DNA of 64,000 nt from Phoenix dactylifera (GCF_009389715.1 NC_052404.1:62001-126000), one strand, 5' to 3'. Positions 1-11,927 are shown, numbered from the stretch's first letter. Numbers and translations: made by a program. The notes: generated from the letters alone by a model not told the origin.

Positions 1-1130
1 GCATGCTTGGGTCAATGGTACATCGTCCATCTTAAGAATGGATGATTGTTGTCCATTTTTCAACCTACCGTGTTTGGCATGCCAGCTATATTTAGCATAG
101 CAGCATATATGATGAAAGATGGTCATCTAATTTCAACATAGATAATGTATCATCCATCAAACCATACATGGCCCTTTATGGTGCAAAATATACACTGCAG
201 AGGATCTAAACTTCCTTTAATAGAACTCTAGTTAAGATTAATCACAGAGGACATACAATTGGGTCCTAATCATCTTCATTTTGCACCACAAAGAGTAGCG
301 TATGCTTAGATAGTTGCCATGTCATCCATCTTGAAAATGGATGTCTCTCGCTCATCTCGAAAATAGAAAGTGTTGCATTGGAATGCAAACATATGGGCCA
401 AAGAGATTGTACCAAAAGTCTTTCACTTCTAAAATGGGTGATATTCCAATGCAAACATGTGGGGCAAAGAGATTGTAACAGAAGTCTTTCACTTCTAAAA
501 TAGGTGATATGGGAGCTATCCTAACATGCACAGCATATAAGTCCTCATCTTTCCCATATTGCATTGCTAGCTCTCCTTTCTTTGAAAGAACGGAGATCCT
601 TTGTGATGCATAGTTTTGTATCACAAAGCATAGTATGGTTGGGTGGGTGGTACATCTTCCATCTCAAGAATGGATGGTTTTTGTCCATTTCTCAATCCGC
701 CATGGTTGGCATGCCAGCTACATTTAGCACGGCAATGTGATGGAAGATGACCATCCATTTTCAAGATAGATAATGTATCATCCATCCAACCACACATGGC
801 CCTCTATGATGTAAAGCATACACCGCAGAGTATCTAAACTCCCTTTGATAGAACTCTAGTTAAGATTAACCCCACATGTTGAAGCTAGACAACCGAGTCC
901 TGATCATCTTCATTTTGCACCACAAAGAGCAATGCAAGTTTAGATTGCCACCTTTCATCCAACTTGAAAATGGATGGCTCTTGCTCATCTTGAAAATAGA
1001 GAGTGTTTCATTGGAATGCCAAACATGTGGGGCAAAGAGATTATACCAGAAGCCTCCCATTTCTAAACTGGGTAATGTGGCAGCTATCCTGACATGCACA
1101 ACTCTCTATGTAGTACAAAAGATGCAATAC
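1..1130. repeat. Diverged direct duplication, about 628-634 bp offset
   Basis: The first about 640 bases and the next about 490 bases are diverged direct copies. Shared blocks include TAGAACTCTA at 221 and 849, CATCTTCATT at 271 and 905, and AAAGAGA at about 400 and 1034. The offset drifts from 628 to 634, so small indels have accumulated. The first copy is cut by the window edge. No coding potential is recognised; the family is unknown. Confidence 0.8.
381..512. repeat. 66-bp tandem duplication nested in the larger repeat
   Basis: The segment beginning GCAAACAT at 385 recurs at 451 with the same following text (AAAGAGATTGTA, then TCTTTCACTTCTAAAAT). The second copy of the larger repeat (near 1020-1085) has only one such unit, so the short duplication arose after the large one. 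Confidence 0.7.
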
Positions 1131-4100
1131 AAAGTATCTAAAATCACCGGTACCTATGGGAGTATGGTCGTGTCAAGGTGTGCTATTGAACTCGCAATAA
1201 ATAAAGGTGGCCTTGCTATCACCAAAGTCAAGGTGGGTAGAGAAGGGAACATGGGAGCTGATGTGCAAGTGGAGAGAGCTGGAGGTAGCTAAATATCTCC
1301 AAATACTAGAGCCACCGAGCCATGAAGATTTTGGTCTCAGAGGCTAATCACTAGCTCAATGGCAAGCCTTAGAGCAGCCTCCACCTACTGTGAGGAGCTT
1401 CTACCTTGTACCCTAAACCGACAACGACATTGAGACCCAAACATTGAGGTATTCTACGTCCTTATAACCATTACAAATAAGGAAATAAGAAAGGTCTCAA
1501 GGCTTCCTTAAACGAAGCAGCCCATGGAGAGGAGGGGAGTCACCTTGGATTTGGCGGCTTGGAGGACTAAGAGGAAGGGGGTGCAAGAGACTCTATATAT
1601 GAGATGTCCTCCACAAAGTAGTGGTCCTGATTGCACTTCATTACACCCTCTAGCAGTAGGAGCTATGGCTGTTGGATCAGACTGTGAGGTTGAAGGTGAG
1701 TGAAGAGGCTCAAGGAATGGTGTGGGCCATAGGGAAGTGGATGAGGGAGAGCCGGAGAGAGGTTGAGGTGACCGGTTAGGGAGCTTCAGGTTGATGGCCC
1801 TCCAAATGGCCTTCACCAGGTCAAATTAACTTCTAGTGGGGAAAGGTTGTAGCAGTTGTGCGGTTGATACAGTGGCTACGATCCGACGATGTTACGTTGG
1901 TGGCATTGATAAAGAATAATTAAGGAGCTCTCCACTCATCGATCTTGGAAAGCTCGATCAAGAGATCGGTGGTCTAAGGGTTGAGCACTAGGGAACCCAT
2001 GTTAAGGGTTAGAAACTCAAGGATAGAATATAGCAAATTAACATAAAAACAAAAAAAAATGCTCTATTTGATTCCATTGAAACTAACTTGAGGAATGTAC
2101 AAACCAATAAACTATAAGATTTTATGGATTAAATTATAGATACATAAAATATGGTGAGTTATGCATATAAAGGACAAATCTGTAGAAAAATTCCTGTGCC
2201 CACAAGACATGAACCCAAGGCCCCTTGAGAAAATACAAGCAACGTTCTGGAGACTGGAGCCGTTCTCTCCTTTGCTTACATTGCAGCGTCTGCCCATGTG
2301 TGTGCAACTTTTGCCAAGCACCTTTTACCATCAAAAATTCATATAGATTTGAAGCATCGGCCGGATTCCGATTCATTTTGGAACATGTTATATGAGGGAA
2401 CTGATTGCATGGTGGATTTTCAAAGATTCACAAGGTCTTAATTCAAGTCAGATTTTATAGTTACATGCCTGTTTAATTGTCCTATGCAAGCAAAGATATA
2501 TATCTTTAGGTCAGAAGAAGTTTAACTGGGGGATATTGTTGCATAACATATAGACCTGTTCCATGGAAGAAGGAACAGGCCTTTGGATACTTCTCCTACA
2601 AGAGATCTAGATATCCTCCAATGATGACAATATTCCAAGGCTCTACATGTTTTATCACCTCGATCATAATTGAATAATTTAACTCTCAAGCTCTTAAATG
2701 TAGTTGTTACTCTTTACAGTATCTCCTCAAGAGTAGCTCTCCTTGTCATCACATGACCTTGGCAATAAGGCAACAGATAAGATCAATAATTCATGATTGT
2801 AAACTGTTGAAAGCTATTTCAATTTTCAGCTGAGGTCATGAGCTATAGGCCCCTATGGTAAAGGCATCTTCCTGCCAACTTACTGCCGCATGATTCCTTT
2901 TTTATTGGGTAAGGAGTGCATTCCTTTTCGTCCCCTTAATACTGGCCTCATAATGTGCAAAATTGTAATTGATGTGTGACTCCTATCTTCCTTTAGAGAG
3001 CAAGATAGTGTTTGATAACAACCCTGTGAAACTGAATCATTTGGATCAATCCATAATAGTAGAAACACTTGAATCTTGGGAGTAGATTACTTCAAATGCA
3101 ACTTGGGTGCACTACGGACTTATTTGGTTCATGAGAATAATTTTTCATTACTAGAATGTTTTTCTTGAGAAGTTCATAACTAAAAAAATAGTTTTTGCAT
3201 GTTTGATTAATCATGAAAAAGCTTATATTTAGTTAAGCATCTACTTTCTTAGAAAAGTTGTGTAAAATATATATTATGCCTTTAATAAAAGGATAGACCT
3301 TATCCCATTCTATCTAAGAGCTTAAGAACACTTTTAGAAAAAATAAAAAATTATCCCAATTTTCAGCAAATGAAATTTTTCATGTTCCATATGAATTTTT
3401 CTTTTCTATAAAATATGGGAATCTCATTTTTATTGAAAAGCTACTTTCTCATCTCTCTTCTTCGAAAATTTCAACCAAATATGAGGCATTTCTCCATTGT
3501 TCTATTGGCCCCACTTTCCTCCATCCCTTTCTCACAAAAGATTAGAGCTAATAACCAGCTTGCATATGGACATGTGCTGCTCATTTAAGTTGAAAGCAAT
3601 GCTTGCAACTTGTTAGGTAGAGCCTGCTAACCCACTTGCATAAATTAGGCCAAAAGTCATCATCTTCGTACTTGGTTGAAGCAACATTACAAACATAGAT
3701 ATGTTCCATGTCAAACATGACAATGTCAAACATGTATCTACAAGCTTGCTTGGGCTGATATGCAAGACCTAAAGAACCCAGCATAAATGAATTCAAACAC
3801 ATTAAGAAATTGATATTTGGGTAATTTGTTTATTAATTTTGCATGTGTCATTGTCTTTGCCCTTGGTTTCTCGACTTTGGGCGTTTTGGATATTTTCATA
3901 TCAAAATGACATTGATATTAAAGGGAATTTATATTTTGGGCATTTTAGGTCTTTCTCTTCATTGGTTTTCTTCCTCTTCGTTGACAACTTCTTAAACCAG
4001 AAATACTACGTACATGTCTTAATGCTTAAGTGTATTTATCCATTAAAGATTGATTGAGTTCCATTCAAATGTGATGTTCAATTTTCTCAATTTGGTTGCA

Positions 4101-4914
4101 TGCCATCTTTTTTTGGGAACTTTCAACATTAGACATGCATTCTCATCCTCCATCTCTCTTTTTTTTTTGACAAAATGAATTATCTCTATTATTTTCTTTC
4201 CAATTTTTCACAGTGACATTTAGTTATCCTACTAGCTTCATTTGTTCTTGGTTTTGCTTGATGAGGTCCGTTGGCAACTTTGAGCTAGATATTTCATGGA
4301 AGCTAGCCCTTCCTCCACACCCCAAAACCTCCCATTACAATGAAAGTAGAATTCAATCCCAGGATTTTAGGAATGGCAAGTTGGTATCATCTACGCTTAC
4401 GTCGATAAGGATTCCTCATCTATTTTTTTTAAAAAAAATTTGTTGATTATCATTCAGTGAAAACTATAAACTTCTATATTAGTTCAAAAAAGCCTAATTA
4501 AGGATATGCACAGTTTAGAGCTGTTGATTCTTCTTGGACTCATGAGGTCTTCTAGCATGAGAAGTGGCATATGTCATGCCAAAAACTGAAAATGGGTTGA
4601 TGATATTAGGTTGTATCTGATTTGGATAGAAATCCATATATTGGATCTAGATATACGGTAAAAAAATATATTGATTCAAAAATGATATATATCTAACAAT
4701 TACATCTAAAATCAAACCCATAACATTTTGCTTAGAGTTGTTAAATAAAAATATGCATTTGTATGATCGTTTATTATATTTATTTTAGACATATTCACAT
4801 ATAGTCATTTAACACATTATGATATTTATATTTTACTAGTTAATTCTTTTAATAAAATAAATATATTTTATATTTGAATTGACTTGTTTATTAAACAAGA
4901 GACCTGATTTGACC
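1131..4914. other. Gene-free AT-rich intergenic stretch
   Basis: Only short open frames without recognisable motifs occur on either strand. I see no transposase, reverse transcriptase or conserved plant gene segment, and no clear terminal repeats. Confidence 0.5.
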
Positions 4915-5168
4915 CCATAACCTGTTTATTAAATAGGTCAAGTCAAGTTAAATGGGTTAAATAAGTTAAGTGGGTTCTTAATAAATTAAATAGATTTAAA
5001 CAGGTTAAATAAGTTAAGTAGATCAGGTTAAATAGGATAGAAACATGTTAAGTAGATTTTAAACAGATTAAATAGTCCTTAAATAGGTTAAATGGGTCAT
5101 GTTATGATCCGACTCAATAATTAAACAGGTCAAAAAGGGTTAGATGGTCAAAGATCTAAACCTGAACC
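4915..5168. repeat. Degenerate GGTTAAATAAGTTAAGT-type tandem repeat
   Basis: Short units related to GGTTAAATAAGTTAAGT recur (near 4955 and 5003, and in more diverged form up to 5160). Similar text (ACCTAAATGAGTTGACCCG) resumes after 5954, so the solo LTR at 5174-5953 is inserted into this repeat tract. Confidence 0.6.
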
Positions 5169-5173
5169 CAAAC

Positions 5174-5953
5174 TGTTGCCCAGATAGACAACACAAGAGG
5201 GGGGGGTGAATTGGGTTTTTAAATTAACTTAGCTAATTAAAACTTTGTGGATGATTAACTAAATACTATAGCCAGTTATTTAATTAAAGCTAAGTGCTGT
5301 GAGTAATGTGTGGGGAAGAAGATGAGAGACAATGCACTACAAACACAAAGTTTTATAGTGGTTCGGAGCTAACCCTTGCTCCTACGTCCACTCCCCAAGT
5401 CTCACTTGGGAATTTCACTATAACCCCCTTGGATTACAGCCGGTTGTTTTGCAAGCTCACAACCGAACTTGTTGTTTTACGAGCTCACAACAAACTCGGT
5501 CGGTTTTCCCAGGCTCACCGACTAGAACCAACCCCGATTGTTTTTCCGGGCTCACAATCAAACCCTTACACTCGTTGGTTTTAAACCGGCTCACCAACCA
5601 ACCTTAATCCCCTTGATTCAATCCCCCGATTGAATCAAGTAAATATACGAGATAGAAGAAAACAGAAAATAGCTTCTCAAAAAGCAGATTTAAAACAATA
5701 TAATCGTAAAGGAGTTAGAAGCCCTCAAACGCTTTTAAGATGGTGAAGAGGTGTGGCTTCTGGAACTCCGGTCTCCTCTTGAAAGAGTGATCGACTTGAA
5801 AGCAGGAGGAGGAAGCTTTGAATGCTGGGAAGATGTTGGTGGAGCAGTAAATGCAGATCTTCCCTTTTTCTCGTTGAAGAGCACTTAGAGAGCTTGAAGA
5901 CTTGAATGCTTGAAGACTTTAAATCAAACGGGGTTTTAATCGATCACTCCACA
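5174..5953. mobile_element. Solo LTR with intact 5-bp target-site duplication
   Basis: The 780-bp segment starts TGTTGCCCAG and ends CTCCACA, the TG...CA termini of an LTR. It is flanked on both sides by the pentamer CAAAC (5169-5173 and 5954-5958), the size of duplication left by LTR-retrotransposon integrase. No second LTR, primer-binding site or polyprotein adjoins it, so it is best read as a solo LTR left by recombination between two LTRs. It contains the text AGGGGGGGGTGAATTGG near its left end and a hairpin array at 5394-5639. The superfamily (Copia or Gypsy) cannot be told without coding sequence. Confidence 0.85.
5394..5639. other. Array of seven short hairpins inside the solo LTR
   Basis: Stems and loops read directly: CCCAAGT/ACTTGGG (5394-5410); CGGTTGT/ACAACCG (5441-5465); TTGTTGT/ACAACAA (5469-5493); GTCGGT/ACCGAC (5499-5522); GATTGT/ACAATC (5536-5559); GTTGGT/ACCAAC (5574-5598); CTTGATTCAATC/GATTGAATCAAG (5612-5639). 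The five central hairpins share a loop that begins TTT and ends GCTC, 11-13 nt long. Their stems differ from each other yet pair perfectly. They look like diverged copies of one unit. A function is not known to me. Confidence 0.85.
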
Positions 5954-5958
5954 CAAAC

Positions 5959-7073
5959 CATTTAGTAAACATACCTAAATGAGTTGACCCGTTTATGATT
6001 TAAACTTATTTATATCAAATTCGAACCCACTTTAAACGAATCGTTCACACGTTGGGTTGATAGGTTGGGTCATAAATTACCATCCCCACCTACATGTATA
6101 TTTTTCTTAGAAGCTCTCTAAAAATAGATCATTCATAATTATTTTCTTATTTATTCTACAATTAAATAGTGATAGTGGTATTTAATGTAAAAATTATATT
6201 AATATTTTGAAATAATTAATTTGAAATATATTTTTAATATTTATATTTTAATATAAAATTTGTGGGACTAGGCTAAGATCCTAGACCAAGTAAATCTCTA
6301 AGATAATTTAATAACTATAACTTGGATCTTTAGCTAGTTATTCGTACATCATGTACAATCTAGATAGGATTGTGTTCACATCCTTTGTAATTATGCTATT
6401 TATGTTAGTTTTCATTATTGAATTTCACTTAAAATCTAATTTATATCTAATTAATATCTTACTTATATCCATAGTCAGATTGAATTAACAATATAGATAA
6501 CACTAACATCTAGGTTGTATTTGTGTTCATTTAAAATAAGTATGAATGTACTTAATATCCTATTCATGTAGTGAACTTGTTTAGAATAATGTGGATATTA
6601 ATTTTGTTGTCGATTTAACATTCATATTAGTCTTTATATTCATTAGAAAATATGGATAAATATAATCGCAATATATGTCCCATCCATTTTCAACTCTAGA
6701 TATGTTGATATATTGCTTTTCTTTGCAGAAGACTAGGCTTAATTTTAGAACTCATATTTTAGATTTGGAAGTGATACGTAGTGCATCAGCGACAACTTAT
6801 GTTGAATTCTTGTCCAACTCAACCCAAATTTAAGTATACATGCCTCTTCGTAGGCCATAATTGAACCTTAACTGCTTCCAAGCCTATGCCTATGGATTTA
6901 TTCTATTCAACCATTTTCACCATGAGACTAACGTTAGTAGTCAAAGGCCTTATGAAATCTATGGCCACCATGTCCTTCTCCGACCTAACCCCTTAAATCC
7001 GATTAACTTACACAAATATGAAAAAGGAAATATAAGTATTCATGCTTTCATCATTTCTAACTAGCTGAGAACT
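5959..7073. other. AT-rich intergenic stretch between solo LTR and Copia remnant
   Basis: No supported gene. The part at 5959-6070 continues the repeat tract interrupted by the solo LTR. The part next to 7073 may include non-coding Copia sequence, but no LTR could be delimited. Confidence 0.4.
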
Positions 7074-7661
7074 TTATGAAATATAGAAATCTATTACCCC
7101 ACTACTAGCAAGCAAAATGTCATCTACATATAAGACTAGAAAAATAAATCTACTCCCACTGATCTTAAGATAAATACATCTATCAACAACGTTTTCTACA
7201 AAGCCAAATGTAGAAATAACATTATTGAACTTAAGATACCACTGTCGGGATGATTGCTTCAGTCCATATATAGACTTATTGAGCTTGCAAACTTTTTGAC
7301 TCTGACCTTCTGAAACAAAACCTTCAGGTTGTTTCATGTAAACTTCTTCCTCTAAATATCCATTAAGAAATGCAGTTCTCACATCCATTTGGTGCAGTTC
7401 TAAGTCAAAATGAGCCACCAAAGCCATAATTATCTTTAAAGAATCCTTCTTTGAAACTGGAGAGAATGTCTCATGATAATCAATATCCTCCTTTTGAGTA
7501 AATTCTTTGGCAACAAGTCTGGCCTTATGTCGCTCTACCTTGCCTTTGGAGTCTCTTTTGGTTTTAAAAATCCATTTGCAGCGTACTACAGTAGCTCCAG
7601 GAGGTAGTTCAACTAGATTACAAACATTATTTTTAGCCATAGAATCTATCTCATCTTTCAT
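7074..7661 (-). pseudogene. Copia reverse transcriptase, C-terminally truncated
   Basis: Motifs of the Copia RT_2 family are present in order: CKWIFKTKRDSKG, RHKARLVAKEFTQ, HQMDVRTAFLNGYLEEEVYM, KSIYGLKQSSRQWY and the catalytic LYVDDILLAS. The frame ends about nine residues after YVDD, and nothing resembling the thumb or RNase H follows below 7074. The copy cannot encode a working enzyme. Confidence 0.9.
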
Positions 7662-7684
7662 AGCATCTAGCCATTTGGAGGAAT

Positions 7685-8722
7685 TTACTGAATTATGGCT
7701 TGTGAGAAATTTATTGGATCATCTATATTTTCGATGTCATAATCGCTTTCTTGAAGGTAAACTATATAATCTGGTGGAATTGGAGATCTCCTTACCCTTG
7801 ATGACCTTCTTAAAGTTGCTTCTTGATCCACTGGTTCTATAGGTGGAGGAGCAACATTCTCAGTGATAACTGGCACAGATTCAAGTAGAACATTAATAGT
7901 AGACTCATCCTCCTCTAAATCATTATTAATGATAGGTGGAGGAATCATTGGCTGCTTATTTGAATCTTGCATATCATACGGAGTTTGCTTTTCCTCAAAA
8001 TTAATTTCTTGAGGTTTTATACTCCCACTGATTTGGTCATTTTCAAGGAATCTAGCATTTCTTGTCTCCACAATCCTTAAAGTATGATTAGGACAATAAA
8101 ATCTGTATCCCTTGGACTTTTCTAGATAACCAATAAAATAACAACTAATGGTTCTAAAGTCCAACTTTTTCTCTTGTGGGTTGTACACCCTTGCCTCAGC
8201 TTGACACCCCCAAATGTGTAGATGTCTTAAACTAGGTTTCCTACCTGTCCAAACTTCATAGGGTGTTTTTGGGACAGCTTTAGTAGGAATCCTGTTTAGA
8301 ATATACGCAGCGGTTTTTAAGGCATCACCCCACAGAGAAATTGGGAGAGTTGAGTGACTAATCATACTTCTTACCATCTCTATTAATGTTCGGTTTCTTC
8401 TTTCCGCAACTCCATTTTGATCAGGAGTACCAGGCATAGTGTATTGTGCAACTATACCTTGCTCTTGAAGAAATCGAGCAAATGGACCTAAATGTTGTCC
8501 AGTTTCAGTATACCTACCGTAGTATTCACCACCTCTATCTGATCTCACAACTTTAATCTTTTTATCAAGTTGTAACTCTACCTCTGTTTTGAAAAGCTTA
8601 AAGGCATTTAATGCCTCAGCCTTGTCATACAACAAGTAGAGATACCCATAGCGTGAGTAATCATCAATAAAGGTGATAAAATATTTATGACTAGTAAAAC
8701 ATGGGATCGAAAAGGGGCCCAC
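7685..8722 (-). pseudogene. Copia integrase core and C-terminal region
   Basis: The RNase H-fold integrase core is clear: [12 protein letters not shown] with the first catalytic Asp region, [10 protein letters not shown] with the second Asp, and [14 protein letters not shown] with the catalytic Glu. A C-terminal region follows ([23 protein letters not shown]) and a proline-rich linker to RT. It would insert the cDNA into the chromosome. The frame is one base out of register with both the upstream pre-integrase and the downstream RT. Confidence 0.88.
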
Positions 8723-9390
8723 ATATATCTGTATGTATGAGATCCAATAAATTTGTGCTTCTTATGGCACCTTTCTTAAACTTGTTAGTCTGCTTTCTCT
8801 TGATGCAGTCTAAACAAGTTTCAAAATCACCATAGTCAAGAGTTGGTAAAATTTCATCATTTACTAATCTCTTGATTCTTTTTATGGAGATATGACCTAA
8901 TCTTCGGTGCCATAACATAGAGAAATTTTCGTTTATCATGCTACGTTTTAATCCATAATGTTCTTTATTTTGCAGGGATAAAAGGGATAGCTCAAAGGAT
9001 GTATCAAGGTCTAATTTGAATAAACCATCCTCTAACAAGCAATTACCAACAATAATATTATTCAAGAAAATGTTTACAAATGACCGTCCAAATGAAACGG
9101 TATATCCAAAGGAAGTAAGTTTAGAAACAGATATCAAGTTTCTTGAAAATCCAGGTACATAGAAGGTATTTTCTAGATACAAAATATGACCAATCTTTAA
9201 GGTCAATTTGAACGTTCCAACAGCTTCCACATGTGAATGCATCTTATTTCCCATTATGATGCTTCATTCACTTTCCGTTGGAATTCTTTTGTTCAACAAT
9301 CCCTGCAAAGTATTACATACATGGATAGTAGCACCAGAGTCAATCCACCATGTGTTATGAGGTACATCAATAAAATTTGATTCATAACAC
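8691..9390 (-). pseudogene. Copia protease remnant and GAG-pre-integrase domain
   Basis: The aspartic protease signature (WWIDSGATIHVCN) is visible at about 9300-9350, in a frame different from gag and closed by a stop near 9262. The following frame (9254-8691) holds the pre-integrase domain with its zinc-binding HRRLGH...C..C pattern (MLWHRRLGHISIKRI and later CLDCIKRKQ). It leads into the start of integrase (HTDICGP), where a 1-bp indel in a G/C run at 8714-8717 shifts the frame. Confidence 0.8.
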
Positions 9391-9391
9391 A

Positions 9392-10246
9392 CTAAGAAAA
9401 GAGAAGTACCTTTTTTTTGAGCCATTTCTTGTACTTGGTGCAGTCCTTTTTCAAATGTCCCTGATTCCTATAGAAGAAGCACTTTATTTGCTTTTTGTCA
9501 GTCACTTTGGCTGACACTTTCATTTTCTTCTTCTTAACAGGAATATGATGACTGGTATCGTCGACCTCTTTATGTCCTTTTCCCTTATGAGAGGTGAGAT
9601 AAACACTCTCTTGCCTCTCTTGTTTTATTCTCTGCTCCTCATCAATACACATGGCTAGAAGTTGATTCATAGTCTATTTTTCTGTATGTATGTTGTATGA
9701 GATCTTAAATGGTGCATACTCCATAGGCAGAGAATTAAGAACAAAGTGTACAAGAAAAGTCTCTGACATGTCTACTTCCAATGATTTTAATTGGGCAGCG
9801 ATGTCACGTAATTCCATAATGTGCTCGCGTATGCCACCATTATCATTATACTTTAAGGAAGCAAACCTCGATATTAAGGTGCTGGCTAGGGCTTTCTTTG
9901 AACTCACAAATTGCTCTTCTACTGCTGTTAAGAATTCTTTTGCAGTTTTGCAATCAGGAATTGAGCCCCTTATCTTTCTGGAGATATGATTTTGTATGAG
10001 TAAAAGACTTAAGCGGTTTGACCGCTCCCATCTCTCATACAACTTTTTCTCCTCTGGCATAGTTTTCTCCATGGGGACGGGTGGCATATCCTCACGAAGT
10101 GCCAAATCAATATCCATGCACCCTAAAGTAAATGTCAGTCTTTCTTTCCATTCCGAGAAATTTGAACCATTAAGTATTGGGATGCATGATGTGGATTGTG
10201 AAAAAACTGTCAGAAACAAAGCTGCAAAACATATGCTTACTATCAA
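9392..10246 (-). pseudogene. Copia gag with in-frame stop and damaged zinc knuckle
   Basis: The frame includes a typical Copia gag start region (LNGSNFSEWKERL) and the central gag (UBN2-like) part. An in-frame TAG at 9674-9676 follows a lysine codon, where related gag proteins carry a conserved Trp. The same frame then continues to 9392. The nucleic-acid-binding CCHC knuckle reads CFFYRNQGHLKKDC, with Tyr in place of the second Cys. No in-frame ATG is visible near the N-terminus, so the true start is lost or lies upstream. Confidence 0.85.
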
Positions 10247-11148
10247 TATGCATGCTATAATTACGCTAAAACCTTATCTAAATCACTAACCCATATTAGC
10301 AATTTAGTGAGTAAATCAAAATTAACTTTATATGATTTATCCCTTTATGATAAAACTAATGCATTAAGTGTGATATTTAATGAACTTTATATATCTAGTT
10401 AGAAAAATCCAAAGAATAACAGCCAAATCAGCTCCAGATCGGTGGTGGAGCATTAGGTTCACTTAAGTACCAGCCTTTCTTAGGCATGTATGCCTTTTTG
10501 ACAAGCTTTTCTTATACACCGTTATTCAATGTATAAAATTTTACTAGATACTGTTCAATATTAATGAAGAATTCAAGACCTTTGGGCAACAAGATTTCAT
10601 CATAAATATCATACTAATAACATTATTTCATCCCATCATTAACTTTGTATAATGACTTCCTTTTGGGGCCGGTTCATTATATATGATGCAATTATTCAAT
10701 TTCATGAGATGGTGATGAAAGACTCTTTATTAATTAAATTAAATTAAAGCATTCTAAAATTTATGAGATGCTTTGGCTCGTCACCACAAATATGCAAAAA
10801 ATTTAATCATTTTTTATATCTTTTCCTACATAAGATGCTTTGGCTCGTCTCATGCATATATCACCCTTTTATCATGAAAATATGAATAACATAAACTATC
10901 ATGTATCATCATAAGAAAGCATCTAAATTGATCATTTATGTAATAAATTCATTACAAGGACCAATATGTAATAATCGGTGTACTGTTCTGTAATAAACCC
11001 TAAGTATAGGGATCAAATAAATATATTTAGAGCACCTTTTCTGTATTTTAACTTTTGTCTGGGGACCGTTTATGAATTTCTGAAGTTCCTTTTTCAGAAT
11101 AACATATTGTCAGGGGTTTAATTGTAAAAGGCCTAATTTAAGCCAAAA
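10247..11148. other. AT-rich sequence upstream of the Copia gag; no gene seen
   Basis: This may include the 5' untranslated part of the Copia element, but no primer-binding site or LTR edge could be fixed. GATGCTTTGGCTCGTC occurs twice, at about 10766 and 10838. Confidence 0.4.
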
Positions 11149-11209
11149 GGATTCGGGTTTCGGGTTGCGAGTCAAAACCCAATAACCCGAAACCTGTTAA
11201 TCCCTTCAC

Positions 11210-11270
<61 letters not shown>

Positions 11271-11314
11271 GGATTTGGATTTCGGGTTGGAACCCAAAAC
11301 CCGAAACCCGATCC
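11149..11314. repeat. Inverted repeat enclosing a (TA)n microsatellite
   Basis: GGATTCGGGTTTCGGGTT (11149-11166) is matched in inverse orientation by AACCCGAAACCCGATCC (11298-11314), with one base gap. Between the arms lies an uninterrupted TA run of about 54 bases (11214-11267). The arms also contain internal CGGGTT/AACCCG pairs, so the segment could fold on itself in several ways. Confidence 0.75.
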
Positions 11315-11912
11315 ACTTACTTCATCTTCCCCAAACGAGGCTGATCGAAAGAAGAGGAGGCGGCCAAAACCGGTGATCTCCTCCCATCCTTTCGGTGGTG
11401 CAACCGCCGCCGCCGGCCGCACAGAGGCCGGGAACACGGCCGCAGGCCGCGGGGACAGCCGCAGGGTGGGGCCGGAGGCCGGTCGGCCGCGGGGTTCGGC
11501 CGCAGGGTGCGGCCGCAGCCCGCGGTTGCGGGCTGCAGGGGCGTCGGCCGCAGGCCTTGCTGCGGGCGCCGTGGGAGGCGCGGCTGGCGCCGCTGGCAGC
11601 GGCCATGGCCGCTTAGCGGCGGGCCGCAGGACAAGGAGGCCGAGTCCTTCCTTTCCTCTTTTTTTTATTTCCTTTCCTCCGCCCGCGGTGGCCATGGCGG
11701 CCACGGGGAGTCGCAACCGCTGCGGGCGCGCCGGGGCGGCGGGCCGCAGGGGCTGCCGGGGAGTCGGGCCTGGGACGGTGGCCCTGTTGGCCACCAGTTG
11801 GACGGTGGCCCTGTATTTTAGAATCCATCTTCTTTGATATGGAATGATTTATCTTAATATATTATAAATTATATTTTGACTCGCTGATTCTACGGAGAGC
11901 GAGCTTTTTGAA
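11315..11912. other. GC-rich low-complexity block
   Basis: From about 11380 to 11770 the sequence is dominated by GGCCGC/GCGGCC-like words and is open in several frames on both strands at once, which is a composition effect. No domain is recognisable in any frame. It ends in an AT-rich stretch just left of the LINE insertion. It may be the leader or LTR of an older element. Confidence 0.5.
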
Positions 11913-11927
11913 AAGGAGTCTAACAGG

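Larger units (their letters stand above)
7074..10246 (-). mobile_element. Degenerate Ty1/Copia retrotransposon (gag to partial RT)
   Basis: On the minus strand the domains run gag, zinc knuckle, protease, GAG-pre-integrase, integrase, reverse transcriptase. Integrase before RT is the Copia order. The coding region changes frame at least three times (between gag and protease, near 8714-8717, and at 7661-7685), has a stop inside gag, and ends just after the RT catalytic YVDD motif, so the rest of RT and RNase H are missing. No LTR, primer-binding site or polypurine tract could be found on either side. This is an old, truncated, non-functional copy. Confidence 0.9.

Noticed and set aside
876-1292. 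138-residue plus-strand frame
   Set aside because: It runs through a diverged non-coding repeat and the other copy of the repeat does not keep the frame open.
5306-5584. 92-residue plus-strand frame
   Set aside because: It lies inside the solo LTR and spans the hairpin array; the peptide has no recognisable feature.
5394-5639. CRISPR-like array of spaced repeats
   Set aside because: The repeats are short hairpins with varying stems in a plant LTR; there are no uniform spacers or cas genes.
11213-11837. Long open frames on both strands rich in Ala, Gly, Pro and Arg
   Set aside because: They overlap each other on several frames, contain no domain and follow from GGCCGC-rich composition.
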